Assembly (NCBI GenBank): GCA_025024175.1
Contig: QCXZ01000053.1
Location: 4,650,001-4,714,000, forward strand
Direction of reading: 5' to 3'
Length of the DNA: 64,000 nucleotides
DNA from: Rhyzopertha dominica
Taxonomy: Eukaryota > Arthropoda > Insecta > Coleoptera > Bostrichidae
This document shows positions 59,001-64,000 of the stretch, one piece after another. The notes beneath the pieces are model-generated. The model had not been told where the DNA came from. It saw nothing but the letters and a program-made list of their open reading frames with translations, and did not search any database. A program made the translations under genes and the position numbers. The stretch's first letter is position 1. Each line of letters begins with the position of its first letter.

Positions 59001-59246
59001 ACGGGTATCGGACTGCTGAATACGATAAAACTTTTATCACTGTTATTACAATTATTACCATGACCGTCAATGATAGTTCGCATTACTGACCAATGTTTCT
59101 GTTTGCAGGTTAAAGATATCTACCTACACCCCGACCCGTTCAGTGTTCAAAACGGCCTTTTAACCCCAACGATGAAATCGAAACGTCCGCAGATCAAGAG
59201 TTACTTTAAACCCCAGCTGGACGACATGTACAGCAAGCTCTCGTGA
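31882..59246 (+). CDS. long-chain fatty acid--CoA ligase, ACSL1/5/6 type, 11 coding exons
   Basis: Exons 31882-32036, 47931-48054, 50255-50524, 52353-52558, 52618-52818, 53424-53641, 53696-53846, 55237-55515, 56347-56490, 56543-56716 and 59109-59246 join in frame from ATG 31890 to TGA 59244, giving 683 residues. All introns are GT-AG. The enzyme converts a long-chain fatty acid, ATP and CoA to acyl-CoA through an acyl-adenylate, on ER and outer mitochondrial membranes. An N-terminal membrane segment spans residues 8-28. The AMP-binding loop [11 protein letters not shown] lies at 261-271, EGYGQTE at 442-448, TGD at 524-526, and the [15 protein letters not shown] fatty-acid signature region at 540-554. 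The likely catalytic lysine is K661, in LTPTMKSKR. Length and domain order match ACSL5/ACSL1; the ACSL3/4 branch fits less well. One undetermined base (55425) falls in a Phe/Leu codon. No frame break is present, so the gene looks functional. Intron 1 is 15.9 kb, while introns 4, 6 and 9 are 52-59 bases. Confidence 0.96.
32037..34810. other. ACSL intron 1, first part
   Basis: AT-rich with no recognised repeat or exon. A short Gly/Pro/Ala-rich frame at 33280-33477 comes from a small GC-rich patch. Confidence 0.4.
34811..35560 (+). pseudogene. non-LTR retrotransposon, endonuclease and C-terminal remnants
   Basis: [20 protein letters not shown] (about 34820-34890) is the ETW block of an AP-type endonuclease. 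Then come [20 protein letters not shown], a C-terminal block, and [20 protein letters not shown] near the end. The reverse-transcriptase core between them is deleted. It lies in ACSL intron 1. Confidence 0.72.
35561..37373. other. ACSL intron 1, middle part
   Basis: No recognised element or exon. Confidence 0.4.
37425..37463 (-). ncRNA. hammerhead ribozyme core, PLE family C, minus arm
   Basis: Reverse complement of the motif at 38448-38486, with CTGACGA, helix II GGCTA/TAGCC and GAAA all intact. Confidence 0.72.
37570..38009 (-). pseudogene. GIY-YIG endonuclease C-terminal fragment, PLE family C, minus arm
   Basis: Contains [20 protein letters not shown] with the paired GIY and YIG tyrosines, then [18 protein letters not shown] and the HTATLDNL region, to a stop at 37570. 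The reverse transcriptase is missing upstream. It differs from the plus arm at only about four residues. Confidence 0.88.
38003..38341 (+). pseudogene. GIY-YIG endonuclease C-terminal fragment, PLE family C, plus arm
   Basis: Begins at [19 protein letters not shown] and runs in frame to TAA at 38339-38341. The first motif half (GI of GIY) is cut off by the palindrome centre. Confidence 0.88.
38448..38486 (+). ncRNA. hammerhead ribozyme core, PLE family C, plus arm
   Basis: CTGACGA (38451-38457), helix II GGCTA (38459-38463) with TAGCC (38469-38473) around the ACATG loop, then GAAA (38474-38477). The following AAAGCGCTTT is self-complementary. In hammerheads with a very short helix III this would let two molecules pair, as proposed for PLE ribozymes. 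All invariant core bases are present. Confidence 0.75.
38538..39680. other. ACSL intron 1, no element recognised
   Basis: AT-rich sequence without recognised coding or repeat motifs. Confidence 0.4.
39681..41100 (-). pseudogene. non-LTR retrotransposon reverse transcriptase, long but broken
   Basis: Read downward from 41100: [20 protein letters not shown], then [19 protein letters not shown] and [45 protein letters not shown] (catalytic Asp) and [20 protein letters not shown] follow. A frame-broken FADD region comes next, then [18 protein letters not shown] and [17 protein letters not shown]. This is the most complete LINE in the window (Jockey/CR1 group), lacking the endonuclease. At least three frame breaks make it inactive. 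It lies antisense in ACSL intron 1. Confidence 0.9.
41101..42429. other. ACSL intron 1, no element recognised
   Basis: Somewhat GC-richer at 41160-41410 and 42240-42420, but no motif was found in any frame. Confidence 0.4.
42476..43358. mobile_element. hAT-like non-autonomous element, 883 bp
   Basis: The ends read TAGTGTTGGGCGATAC and, reverse-complemented on the right, TAGTATTGGGCGATAC (15 of 16 identical). It is flanked by 8-base duplications GCCTAAAT (42468-42475) and GTCTAAAT (43359-43366). The 8-bp duplication and the GTTGGGCGAT-type ends point to the hAT superfamily. No transposase frame is present. Both ends are crowded with TATCGATA-like palindromes. Confidence 0.85.
43869..43908 (+). 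ncRNA. hammerhead ribozyme core, PLE family D
   Basis: CTGAAGA (43871-43877), helix II GACAG (43879-43883) with CTGCC (43889-43893, one mismatch), GAAA (43894-43897), then a palindromic AAATACGTATTT. The layout equals that in family C although the sequences differ. Confidence 0.68.
43946..45279. other. ACSL intron 1, no element recognised
   Basis: AT-rich. Short frames here have no relatives that I recognise. Confidence 0.4.
45280..46330 (-). pseudogene. non-LTR retrotransposon reverse transcriptase, 5'-truncated
   Basis: Read downward: a frame-broken NYRPIS-like region with [12 protein letters not shown], then [20 protein letters not shown] (catalytic Asp), [35 protein letters not shown] and FYVDDSQL (YVDD in place of FADD). 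Further down come [12 protein letters not shown] and [20 protein letters not shown]. It belongs to a CR1-like LINE different from the 39681 copy. It lies antisense in ACSL intron 1. Confidence 0.87.
46331..47930. other. ACSL intron 1, last part
   Basis: No element recognised. 47660-47925 is less AT-rich as it nears exon 2. Confidence 0.4.
47931..48054 (+). CDS. ACSL exon 2
   Basis: Acceptor TTTTCAG, donor GTAAGT, phase 1 exit. Encodes [17 protein letters not shown] and [15 protein letters not shown], the linker before the adenylating domain. Confidence 0.93.
48765..50060 (-). pseudogene. non-LTR retrotransposon (endonuclease-RT type), reverse transcriptase and C-terminus
   Basis: From the right: [20 protein letters not shown] and [12 protein letters not shown], then [18 protein letters not shown] (catalytic FADD, about 49500-49560). 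Then come [39 protein letters not shown] and [15 protein letters not shown]. It ends [19 protein letters not shown]. These blocks are those of the arthropod endonuclease-reverse transcriptase LINE class whose tail is WFGHxxRM. Frames are broken and most of the palm is gone. It occupies most of ACSL intron 2, antisense. Confidence 0.85.
49441..49487 (+). repeat. (TTA)n microsatellite, interrupted
   Basis: Two runs of TTA/ATT units inside the LINE remnant. Confidence 0.85.
50255..50524 (+). CDS. ACSL exon 3
   Basis: Acceptor TTTCCAG. Encodes [38 protein letters not shown] and [17 protein letters not shown], the start of the adenylating domain. Confidence 0.96.
50830..51600 (-). pseudogene. non-LTR retrotransposon 5' coiled-coil fragment
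   Basis: The minus strand at 51600-51400 gives [20 protein letters not shown] and [15 protein letters not shown], a charged coiled coil of the kind at the N-terminus of endonuclease-RT LINEs like that in intron 2. Sequence down to 50830 is probably related but frame-broken. It lies in ACSL intron 3. Confidence 0.45.
51610..52075 (+). pseudogene. DUF4817-class transposase, C-terminal remnant
   Basis: With stops ignored, the frames read [32 protein letters not shown] and IFLWRLY, then VGGGHF.HYI. These correspond to the NIWAGI, FxxRWIG, ARSPDLxPLDFFLWG and GGHFEHYI blocks of the IS630/Tc1-like family seen at 13637. It is very decayed. It lies in ACSL intron 3. Confidence 0.6.
52353..52558 (+). 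CDS. ACSL exon 4
   Basis: Acceptor TTGTAG. Encodes [18 protein letters not shown] through [14 protein letters not shown] 59-base intron follows. Confidence 0.95.
52618..52818 (+). CDS. ACSL exon 5, ATP/AMP-binding loop
   Basis: Encodes [19 protein letters not shown] and [16 protein letters not shown], the P-loop-like adenylate-binding signature of acyl-CoA synthetases. Confidence 0.97.
52982..53409 (-). pseudogene. non-LTR retrotransposon endonuclease fragment
   Basis: On the minus strand: [20 protein letters not shown] (the LQETH block of AP-like endonucleases), then SVTYNKQGI and [20 protein letters not shown] (the NPDLCFV block). The frame shifts once between them. It fills most of ACSL intron 5. 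Confidence 0.68.
53424..53641 (+). CDS. ACSL exon 6
   Basis: Acceptor TTCCAG. Encodes [20 protein letters not shown] and [16 protein letters not shown], the conserved GFxxGD and VPR-LNRIYDK blocks. Confidence 0.96.
53696..53846 (+). CDS. ACSL exon 7
   Basis: Follows a 54-base intron. Encodes [34 protein letters not shown] and RCALGCM. Confidence 0.95.
53882..55121 (-). mobile_element. IS630/Tc1-like DNA transposon with DUF4817 transposase remains
   Basis: The ends are TATACATGGTGATCTATAA (53882-53900) and its near inverse at 55105-55121, so both termini are kept in a 1.24-kb element. The minus strand codes for [14 protein letters not shown]...[10 protein letters not shown] (DUF4817). Then come [19 protein letters not shown] and a region with [32 protein letters not shown] and [18 protein letters not shown] follow, where PDLNPLDF holds the last catalytic acid. 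Many stops are present. It lies in ACSL intron 7 and is a different subfamily from the 13637/63193 copies. Confidence 0.82.
55237..55515 (+). CDS. ACSL exon 8, EGYGQTE motif
   Basis: Encodes [47 protein letters not shown] and TGDVGMWLP. The undetermined base at 55425 is in this exon. Confidence 0.97.
55516..56346. other. ACSL intron 8, no element recognised
   Basis: AT-rich, with no coding or terminal-repeat motif that I can name. Confidence 0.4.
56347..56490 (+). CDS. ACSL exon 9, signature region
   Basis: Encodes [20 protein letters not shown] and [17 protein letters not shown], the fatty-acid-binding signature region. A 52-base intron follows. Confidence 0.97.
56543..56716 (+). CDS. ACSL exon 10
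   Basis: Encodes [20 protein letters not shown] and [17 protein letters not shown] of the small C-terminal domain. Confidence 0.96.
56907..57696 (-). mobile_element. Penelope-like retroelement, family E, 5'-truncated, with 12-bp target duplication
   Basis: On the minus strand the connector ([38 protein letters not shown]) leads to [20 protein letters not shown] and [11 protein letters not shown], a GIY-YIG endonuclease. A frameshift near 57260 follows, then [32 protein letters not shown] occurs at both edges (56895-56906 and 57697-57708), a clear target-site duplication. The 3' end has a hammerhead core. It lies in ACSL intron 10, inside a gypsy remnant. Confidence 0.92.
56955..56988 (-). 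ncRNA. hammerhead ribozyme core, PLE family E
   Basis: On the minus strand: CTGAGGA (56982-56988), helix II GACAC/GCGTC (one mismatch) with an 8-base loop, GAAA (56959-56962), then TGTC, which offers a GTC cleavage triplet. Confidence 0.68.
57709..58447 (+). pseudogene. Ty3/gypsy retrotransposon, protease and RT remnants
   Basis: [20 protein letters not shown] and [17 protein letters not shown] (57695-57817) are the C-terminal half of a retroviral-type aspartic protease. About 260 bases on, [20 protein letters not shown] matches the start of a gypsy reverse transcriptase (IIEPSxSPWSSPVV). Most of the polymerase is deleted. A polypurine tract (AAGGAGGGGGTAG, 58435-58447) immediately precedes the LTR. 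The element continues to the left of the Penelope insertion at 56895. Confidence 0.8.
58448..58780 (+). repeat. gypsy 3' LTR
   Basis: Starts TGTTACGATG directly after the polypurine tract. It contains a TATA box and GC-richer U3 sequence. The right end is not certain because the expected inverted terminal dinucleotide could not be fixed. No 5' LTR is seen. Confidence 0.65.
58562..58569 (+). promoter_or_regulatory. TATA box of the gypsy LTR
   Basis: TATAAATA in a GC-rich setting about 115 bases into the LTR. Confidence 0.6.
59109..59246 (+). CDS. ACSL exon 11, terminal, catalytic lysine
   Basis: Encodes [16 protein letters not shown] and [17 protein letters not shown], ending DMYSKLS with TGA at 59244. 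Confidence 0.97.
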   Translation, partial: VKDIYLHPDPFSVQNGLLTPTMKSKRPQIKSYFKPQLDDMYSKLS

Positions 59247-59672
59247 AATTAATAGCGTAATGAAGTTAATTTTAAGGATATTCGCGTAGGAAGCTGAACT
59301 AATGCGCAATAATAGGCAACATATCACACATAGCAGCGACGTTTTATTTGACAAGCTCTGGACATGGAACAACATGCAGAATGACGTTAAACAGTAACAA
59401 CACTAGGATATTTTCCGACACAGCACACTTTTTTCGACTTGTGGTGATTAATTCTGTACGTAACAGCTTTACTACTTTTGTGTTCATGATGACGAAAAAC
59501 TATTAGCGTTAGTATAGCGAAGCAATAATTAGGATGGCCTACCGATAAATCTTGCCTTTACTTAAAACTATATTAAAGTGTAATATTTATTTTGTTGGTT
59601 GACAAGTAGAACCTTGTCGATTGTTGATGAACGATTGTTGAACAAGTGTATTCCTAGCATATATACTTATGT

Positions 59673-59678
59673 AATAAA
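59673..59678 (+). promoter_or_regulatory. candidate polyadenylation signal of ACSL
   Basis: AATAAA about 430 bases after the stop codon. Another lies near 59909, so the 3' end is not fixed by sequence alone. Confidence 0.35.
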
Positions 59679-60106
59679 AGAAAATAGTTTTGCAACACCA
59701 ACTTGTTTTAATTCGTATGTCCAGAATAATTATCAGTCCCAAAACAACTAAATTTGTAATTTTTTGAAACACCTTACAGGAGAAGCACAAGGTGATTTTT
59801 TATTGTTGTTTTTCTTACAATTCTTGTAATTGTTACCATTTTTCCCTACAATTTCCCAAATACCATTTACGTAACGCGGTTCTTGTTGATTGCTTGTTAT
59901 AAAGAGCAATAAAGTTGTCGTATTTTATTTATTTGTATTACTATAAATATTGAACTAGGCACTATAGCGCTTTTCAAACAAATATACTTAATATTTTATG
60001 CTAAAATAATCGCTTACTATTTTTTGCCTGCACTTTTATGAATTTCAGTTATTGTCCCACCTATTTTGCAAAAATAAAATAACTTACATGACTATTAACA
60101 TCTCTT

Positions 60107-60130
60107 TATATATATATATATATATATATA
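60107..60130 (+). repeat. (TA)n microsatellite
   Basis: Twelve TA units. Confidence 0.9.
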
Positions 60131-60715
60131 TTTGGTATTTGTTTTTTATTAAGTTCAAGTGAATGTATCTGACCAAGTACTAATTATAGCAATTGCATTC
60201 AATGCCACAGTTTCCGTTTGGGCATTACTATGCAGTACTACCACATAGATTTTGGAAAAGTCCAAAATATTTGCTTACAGCTATTTCTCACTGTAATTTT
60301 TGTACCTACTCAACTTCATCCAGAAGTGTTCCAGCGTTATATTCAACAACCTTTGTTTCTAATTTCATCTTTCCCTAAATTAATGACGATTTTTTAATAT
60401 GGACGTACCATCAAATCCTTAAAAATTCCCTAGTGTGGCATCGCTACCATTTCGTGCTGCCGTTTGTTAAGTTATAATAAAGAAAAAAGTTGCAATTTTA
60501 AAAACTCCAAGAAAAATTGCAATCCCAGAAATTGCAGAGGAAAAGTCGCAAATCCAAGAATTGCAAAATCTAAAGAACTGAAATAAAAAAGCTGCAGTGG
60601 CAAAAACTTGCAATAATAAAATATGCAACAACAAAGTTTACTTATAGGAAAAAAGTTGCAATTTATTTTGAACAGAGTCGTTAAAGTAAACCAAGCGCTC
60701 ATCTGTATAATAATA

Positions 60716-62001
60716 CGAGGCATGTTTTTTAAGTAAGTACCGTTTTGGAATTAAAAAAAGACGTGCAAAGATATCGCAATAATTTTATCTTACATGAAAG
60801 CCTGTACCTTAATCTACTTTTCTACATAATTTCCGTGAATATTGAGGCACTTGTCATAACGTGGCATCAGTTTTTTAATACCCTCCTCATAAAATTCTGC
60901 CGCTTGACTTGTTAACCACTGTATCACAAATGTTTCGACTTCGTTATCGTCTTGAAGACGCTGACCACCCAGGTGTTTCTTCAAGTGCAGGAACAAATGG
61001 TAGTCGCTGGGCGCCAGATCAGGGCTGTATGGAGGATGATCTAGAGTTTCCCATTTAAAAGATTTGATGAGATCTTTGGTCCGATTAGCCACATGTAGAC
61101 GGGCATTGTCATGCAGCAAAATTGCACGACGCAGATTGTTCAATGTCTTACAATAAGACGCCGCTTTGATTGCCTCATTACGAGGCAGAAACTCCACTAG
61201 CAATACTCCTTTTCTGTCCCAAAAAACTGTGCACATGATTTTCCGGGTAGAAATTGTTTGCTTAAACTTCACTTTTTTGGGTGATGATGAATGTCGCCGT
61301 TCCATGGATTGTTGTTTCGATTCTGGTGTGACGTAGGCCACCCATGTTTCGTCACCAGTAACAATTTGGTCTAAAAAATCCTTATTGTGGTACCGCTCAA
61401 GGAAAGTCAATGCACTGCCTAAACGTTGGGTTTTGTGCAAATCCGTCAACATTTACGGAACCCAACGTGAACACAATTTCCGGTAATTCAAGTTCTCGGT
61501 CACAATGCGATACAAAACACTACGAGAATATTGAGGAAAGCAGTCGCACAATGATGAAATTGTAAAGCGTCTGTTTTCTCTCACCTTTTCGTTCACTTTC
61601 TGCACCAAATCTTCATTAACGACCGAAAGACGCCCATTCCGTTCTTCATCATGCACATTTGTACGGCCATCTTTAAATGCTCTCACCCATTTCCTTACCG
61701 TTCCATCACTCATAATGTTTTGTCCGTAAACTTCACAGATCTCACGATGAATATCGATCGGTTTTACGCCTTTAGCACTAAGAAATCGTATAACAGCCCG
61801 TACTTCACAATCGGCGGGACTCACGATTGTCGGAGGCATCTTAAACACTCAGTAAACAACGTATACAATGAAGAATCAAACTGTAATGGCGTCAGTGCGT
61901 AGACAAGAGATGTAGGTAACCAGCGCGCATGCGCGGAACGCCGACCATAGCGCTGCGGCGGCGGAATCGCAAAACGGTACTTACTTAAAAAACATGCCTC
62001 G
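60716..62001 (-). mobile_element. mariner transposon, near-complete
   Basis: Perfect 32-base terminal inverted repeats (60716-60747 and 61970-62001, starting CGAGGCATG) flanked by TA at 60714-60715 and 62002-62003. It is 1286 bp long, the usual mariner size. The untouched ends suggest a recent insertion. Confidence 0.97.
60814..61839 (-). pseudogene. mariner transposase, one nonsense codon
   Basis: From ATG (61837-61839), MPPTIVSPADCEVRAVIRFL begins the helix-turn-helix half, ending CSRWVP. A TAA (61453-61455), where the family usually has a lysine, is followed directly by MLTDLHKTQRLGSAL in the same frame. The catalytic triad D,D34D is present: TGDETW, LLHDNARLH, and YSPDLAPSDY with exactly 34 residues between the last two. 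Between LRRA and LLHDN about a dozen family residues are absent, an in-frame deletion. It ends NIHGNYVEK. The copy is inactive, but only by the nonsense codon and this gap. Confidence 0.93.
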
Positions 62002-63192
62002 TAATATGTATAATAATGTGTAGTTACCTACTAGATTGTTATACCTCTCTCTCTCTTGCATTTTGTCTTTCTTATATTTATGCGGTGGAAGACTTCAAAA
62101 AGCAGAACAGTTCAGAATTTAAAAAAAGCCAAAACCATTATTGGCCTTATAATTGAACATGTTGGAGGTTGTTATAGAGCCCGCTATAAATTCAGACAGT
62201 AGCAAATTATCTTAAAAACTTTCACGGGATAAAAGTAAGTGTCCAAGATGACGAGTCTCTCCGCATTGCTTCAGACAAGTCAGGGCCTACCTTAAGAATA
62301 CTGAGTAATCAAAAATATCCGTTACATAACTAAAAGATCCTTAAGAACTGCAGCGCTTCCATCAACAAGGAAACACACTATTTAGTAAAGTGATCAAAGC
62401 AGGACAGCTATTGATATATTTGTAAAACATAATGGAGCAGTCGTAATAATCGACACAGACAACTGATATCATCGATTGGACAGATAAGCGCATGCGTCAC
62501 TTGACTCCTGGTGTTAACGTTTAAATAATGCAATAAAAGAATTAAGAAAGTAGCCAGTTCCCCTAGTTAACAAACACGGAATATTTTACAGACCGTATCG
62601 AACCTTAACCTATTTACCACACGCGTATATCAGTCTGACCTTTTGAACCTGGGGCCCCCCAGCAGAGATTAAACAAACATGTTGTTCTTTTCGTGTTATT
62701 TGCGACTCTGATAATGACACTATTTTTCTCAGGCAATAAATCCTGCTAAGCAACCGAAAAGCCATTTCGTAACACATTTAATTTATAAATATTTTCCGTG
62801 TAGACCTTAAGGTCGCAGTCGATTTAAATTGGTGTGCTAAAATAGTCCCGCGAGCGTGGAATATCATAAAAAATGACTTTAGTTATCGAGGTAAGCAACT
62901 GCGCAATGGAGCATGAATAAAAGTGCCCGGAATTGTGGATTTGAAATATCTTTTTTGGGAAATACCTACGTTAACTATAGATTTGTTGCATAAAAGTAGT
63001 CAACTTAACTAAATTTACCCGATTACCAAAATTTATATTAACGGAAACATGTTTAGATCACAGATAGTTTAACAAAATTCATCTGCGAGGGTTTTTAGTT
63101 GAAAAATGGAAATTCGATTTCTAAATTCCGTAAATCTAGAGAGTACTTAGATTGAAAAAACTTTAAATCCCGAAAACTTTTCTGTGCATTCC
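62002..63192. other. intergenic, no gene seen
   Basis: AT-rich with no recognised coding, RNA or repeat motif. Confidence 0.4.
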
Positions 63193-64000
63193 TATACAGG
63201 ATGTTTCACGAATGATAATGACCCTGACGAAATTAAAAATGCAAAAAAAACATATTCTCATAGCCAATGTGGTTATTTTACATAATGGTATTATTTTAAA
63301 AATAAATTGATAGTTCATGACGGCTATGCGCTATACTTCCCGGCACTGTATTTATTAAAAGTCAAAATCATTCAAATGATGAAAAAACAGATATGATTTT
63401 GATTTATGGTGAATGCAAGAAAAATGCTTCCGCTGCTGCCCGTTTATACAGACAACGTTTTCCAAATACAAGAGCTCCTGCCGGTACAATTTTCAAGAGA
63501 CTTTAATTAACTTTAAGGACAAACTGGCCACCACCGAAAAAGTCAAGAGAAAGGACAGCTACAGGCCCTGACAATGAAATTAGAGTGTCGGAAATGATTG
63601 ACGAAAATCCTCATATTAGTCAAAGGGTCTCAAGAGCAACCGGTATTAGTCTGTCTTCAGTACACCGAATAATTAAAGGCAATCAATTTCATCCGTATCA
63701 CTTGCAATTGGTTCAGGCCTTAAAGGAGACAGATTGTCCTAAAAGACTGGCTTTTTGTAACTTTTTTCGGGAACACCAAAATTTGAATGTGAGATTTTAT
63801 GACATTTGCTTATCAGATGAAGCAAGATTTTCTAATAATGGTGGAGTTAACAAACATAACATGCATTATTATGCGCAAGAAAATCCACGTTGGATTCGAA
63901 AAAGACATTTTCAAACTCTCTACTCGACGAATGTCTGGTGCGGAATATTGGGGAATCAAATTGTTGGACCTTATTATTTTCGTGACAGTTTAAACGGCAA
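63193..64000 (+). pseudogene. IS630/Tc1-like transposase with DUF4817 N-terminus, copy 2, cut by window end
   Basis: The left end TATACAGGATGTTTCACGAA is kept. The transposase begins around 63370: MILIYGECKKNASAAARLYR, RFPNTRAPA, then ENPHISQRV, GISLSSVHRIIKGNQFHPYH and SDEARFSNNGGVNKHNMHYY. A small insertion relative to copy 1 restores AQENPRWIRK here. A stop in the DUF4817 region and frame changes show that it is inactive. The second and third catalytic acids would lie beyond 64000. Confidence 0.85.

Larger units (their letters stand above)
59247..60715. other. ACSL 3' UTR and intergenic
   Basis: AT-rich 3' UTR, then a (TA)n run at 60107-60130. 60480-60660 has a degenerate short repeat around TTGCAA(T/A) that makes hydrophobic minus-strand frames by composition. 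No gene is seen. Confidence 0.5.

Noticed and set aside
60472..60723. Minus-strand frame with repeated LQFF/LGFA segments
   Set aside because: It is produced by a degenerate short DNA repeat around TTGCAAT. There is no sign of a gene.
1..64000. tRNA, rRNA, CRISPR arrays and bacterial-type operons
   Set aside because: Scanned by eye for cloverleaf anticodon arms, rRNA landmarks and regularly spaced repeats. None was convincing. The only regular spacing is the foldback at 7384-8385, which has long units.

Overview
The window is AT-rich animal DNA, almost certainly from an insect. It has spliced genes with some introns of only 52-59 bases, CpG-poor intergenic sequence and a dense load of decayed transposons. 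A beetle is a reasonable guess, because a BMP9/10-type ligand gene has been kept in beetles, but the sequence does not prove it. Nothing looks prokaryotic or viral.

Two host genes are visible. At the left edge, 329-562 (+) is the last coding exon of a TGF-beta family ligand, closest in residue pattern to BMP9/BMP10; the rest of that gene lies upstream. From 31882 to 59246 (+) lies a complete 11-exon long-chain acyl-CoA synthetase gene (ACSL1/5/6 type, 683 residues when the exons are joined). Its first intron is 15.9 kb and, like most of its longer introns, is filled with transposons. A CpG-rich island at 28341-28640 may be its promoter or 5' UTR region.

The rest is mobile-element sediment:
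- Two mariner copies: 1276-2141, decayed, and 60716-62001, with perfect 32-bp terminal repeats and TA duplications but a nonsense codon and a short in-frame gap.
- Several IS630/Tc1-like transposons with a DUF4817 N-terminus (4722-5000, 13637-14816, 51610-52075, 53882-55121, 63193-64000).
- A MULE/SWIM remnant, a hAT-like non-autonomous element, a Ty3/gypsy remnant with one LTR, about ten non-LTR retrotransposon fragments, and two foldback elements.
- At least five families of Penelope-like elements (PLEs) with reverse transcriptase and/or GIY-YIG endonuclease remains.

The most interesting layer is the PLE 3' ends. In four of the five families the terminal region carries a hammerhead ribozyme core (CTGANGA, helix II, GAAA), once as an inverted pair in a 535-bp-arm palindrome (37374-38537). 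Nesting gives a relative chronology: a PLE in a gypsy element with a 12-bp target duplication, a hAT-like element in a PLE, and a PLE in a long-TIR element.
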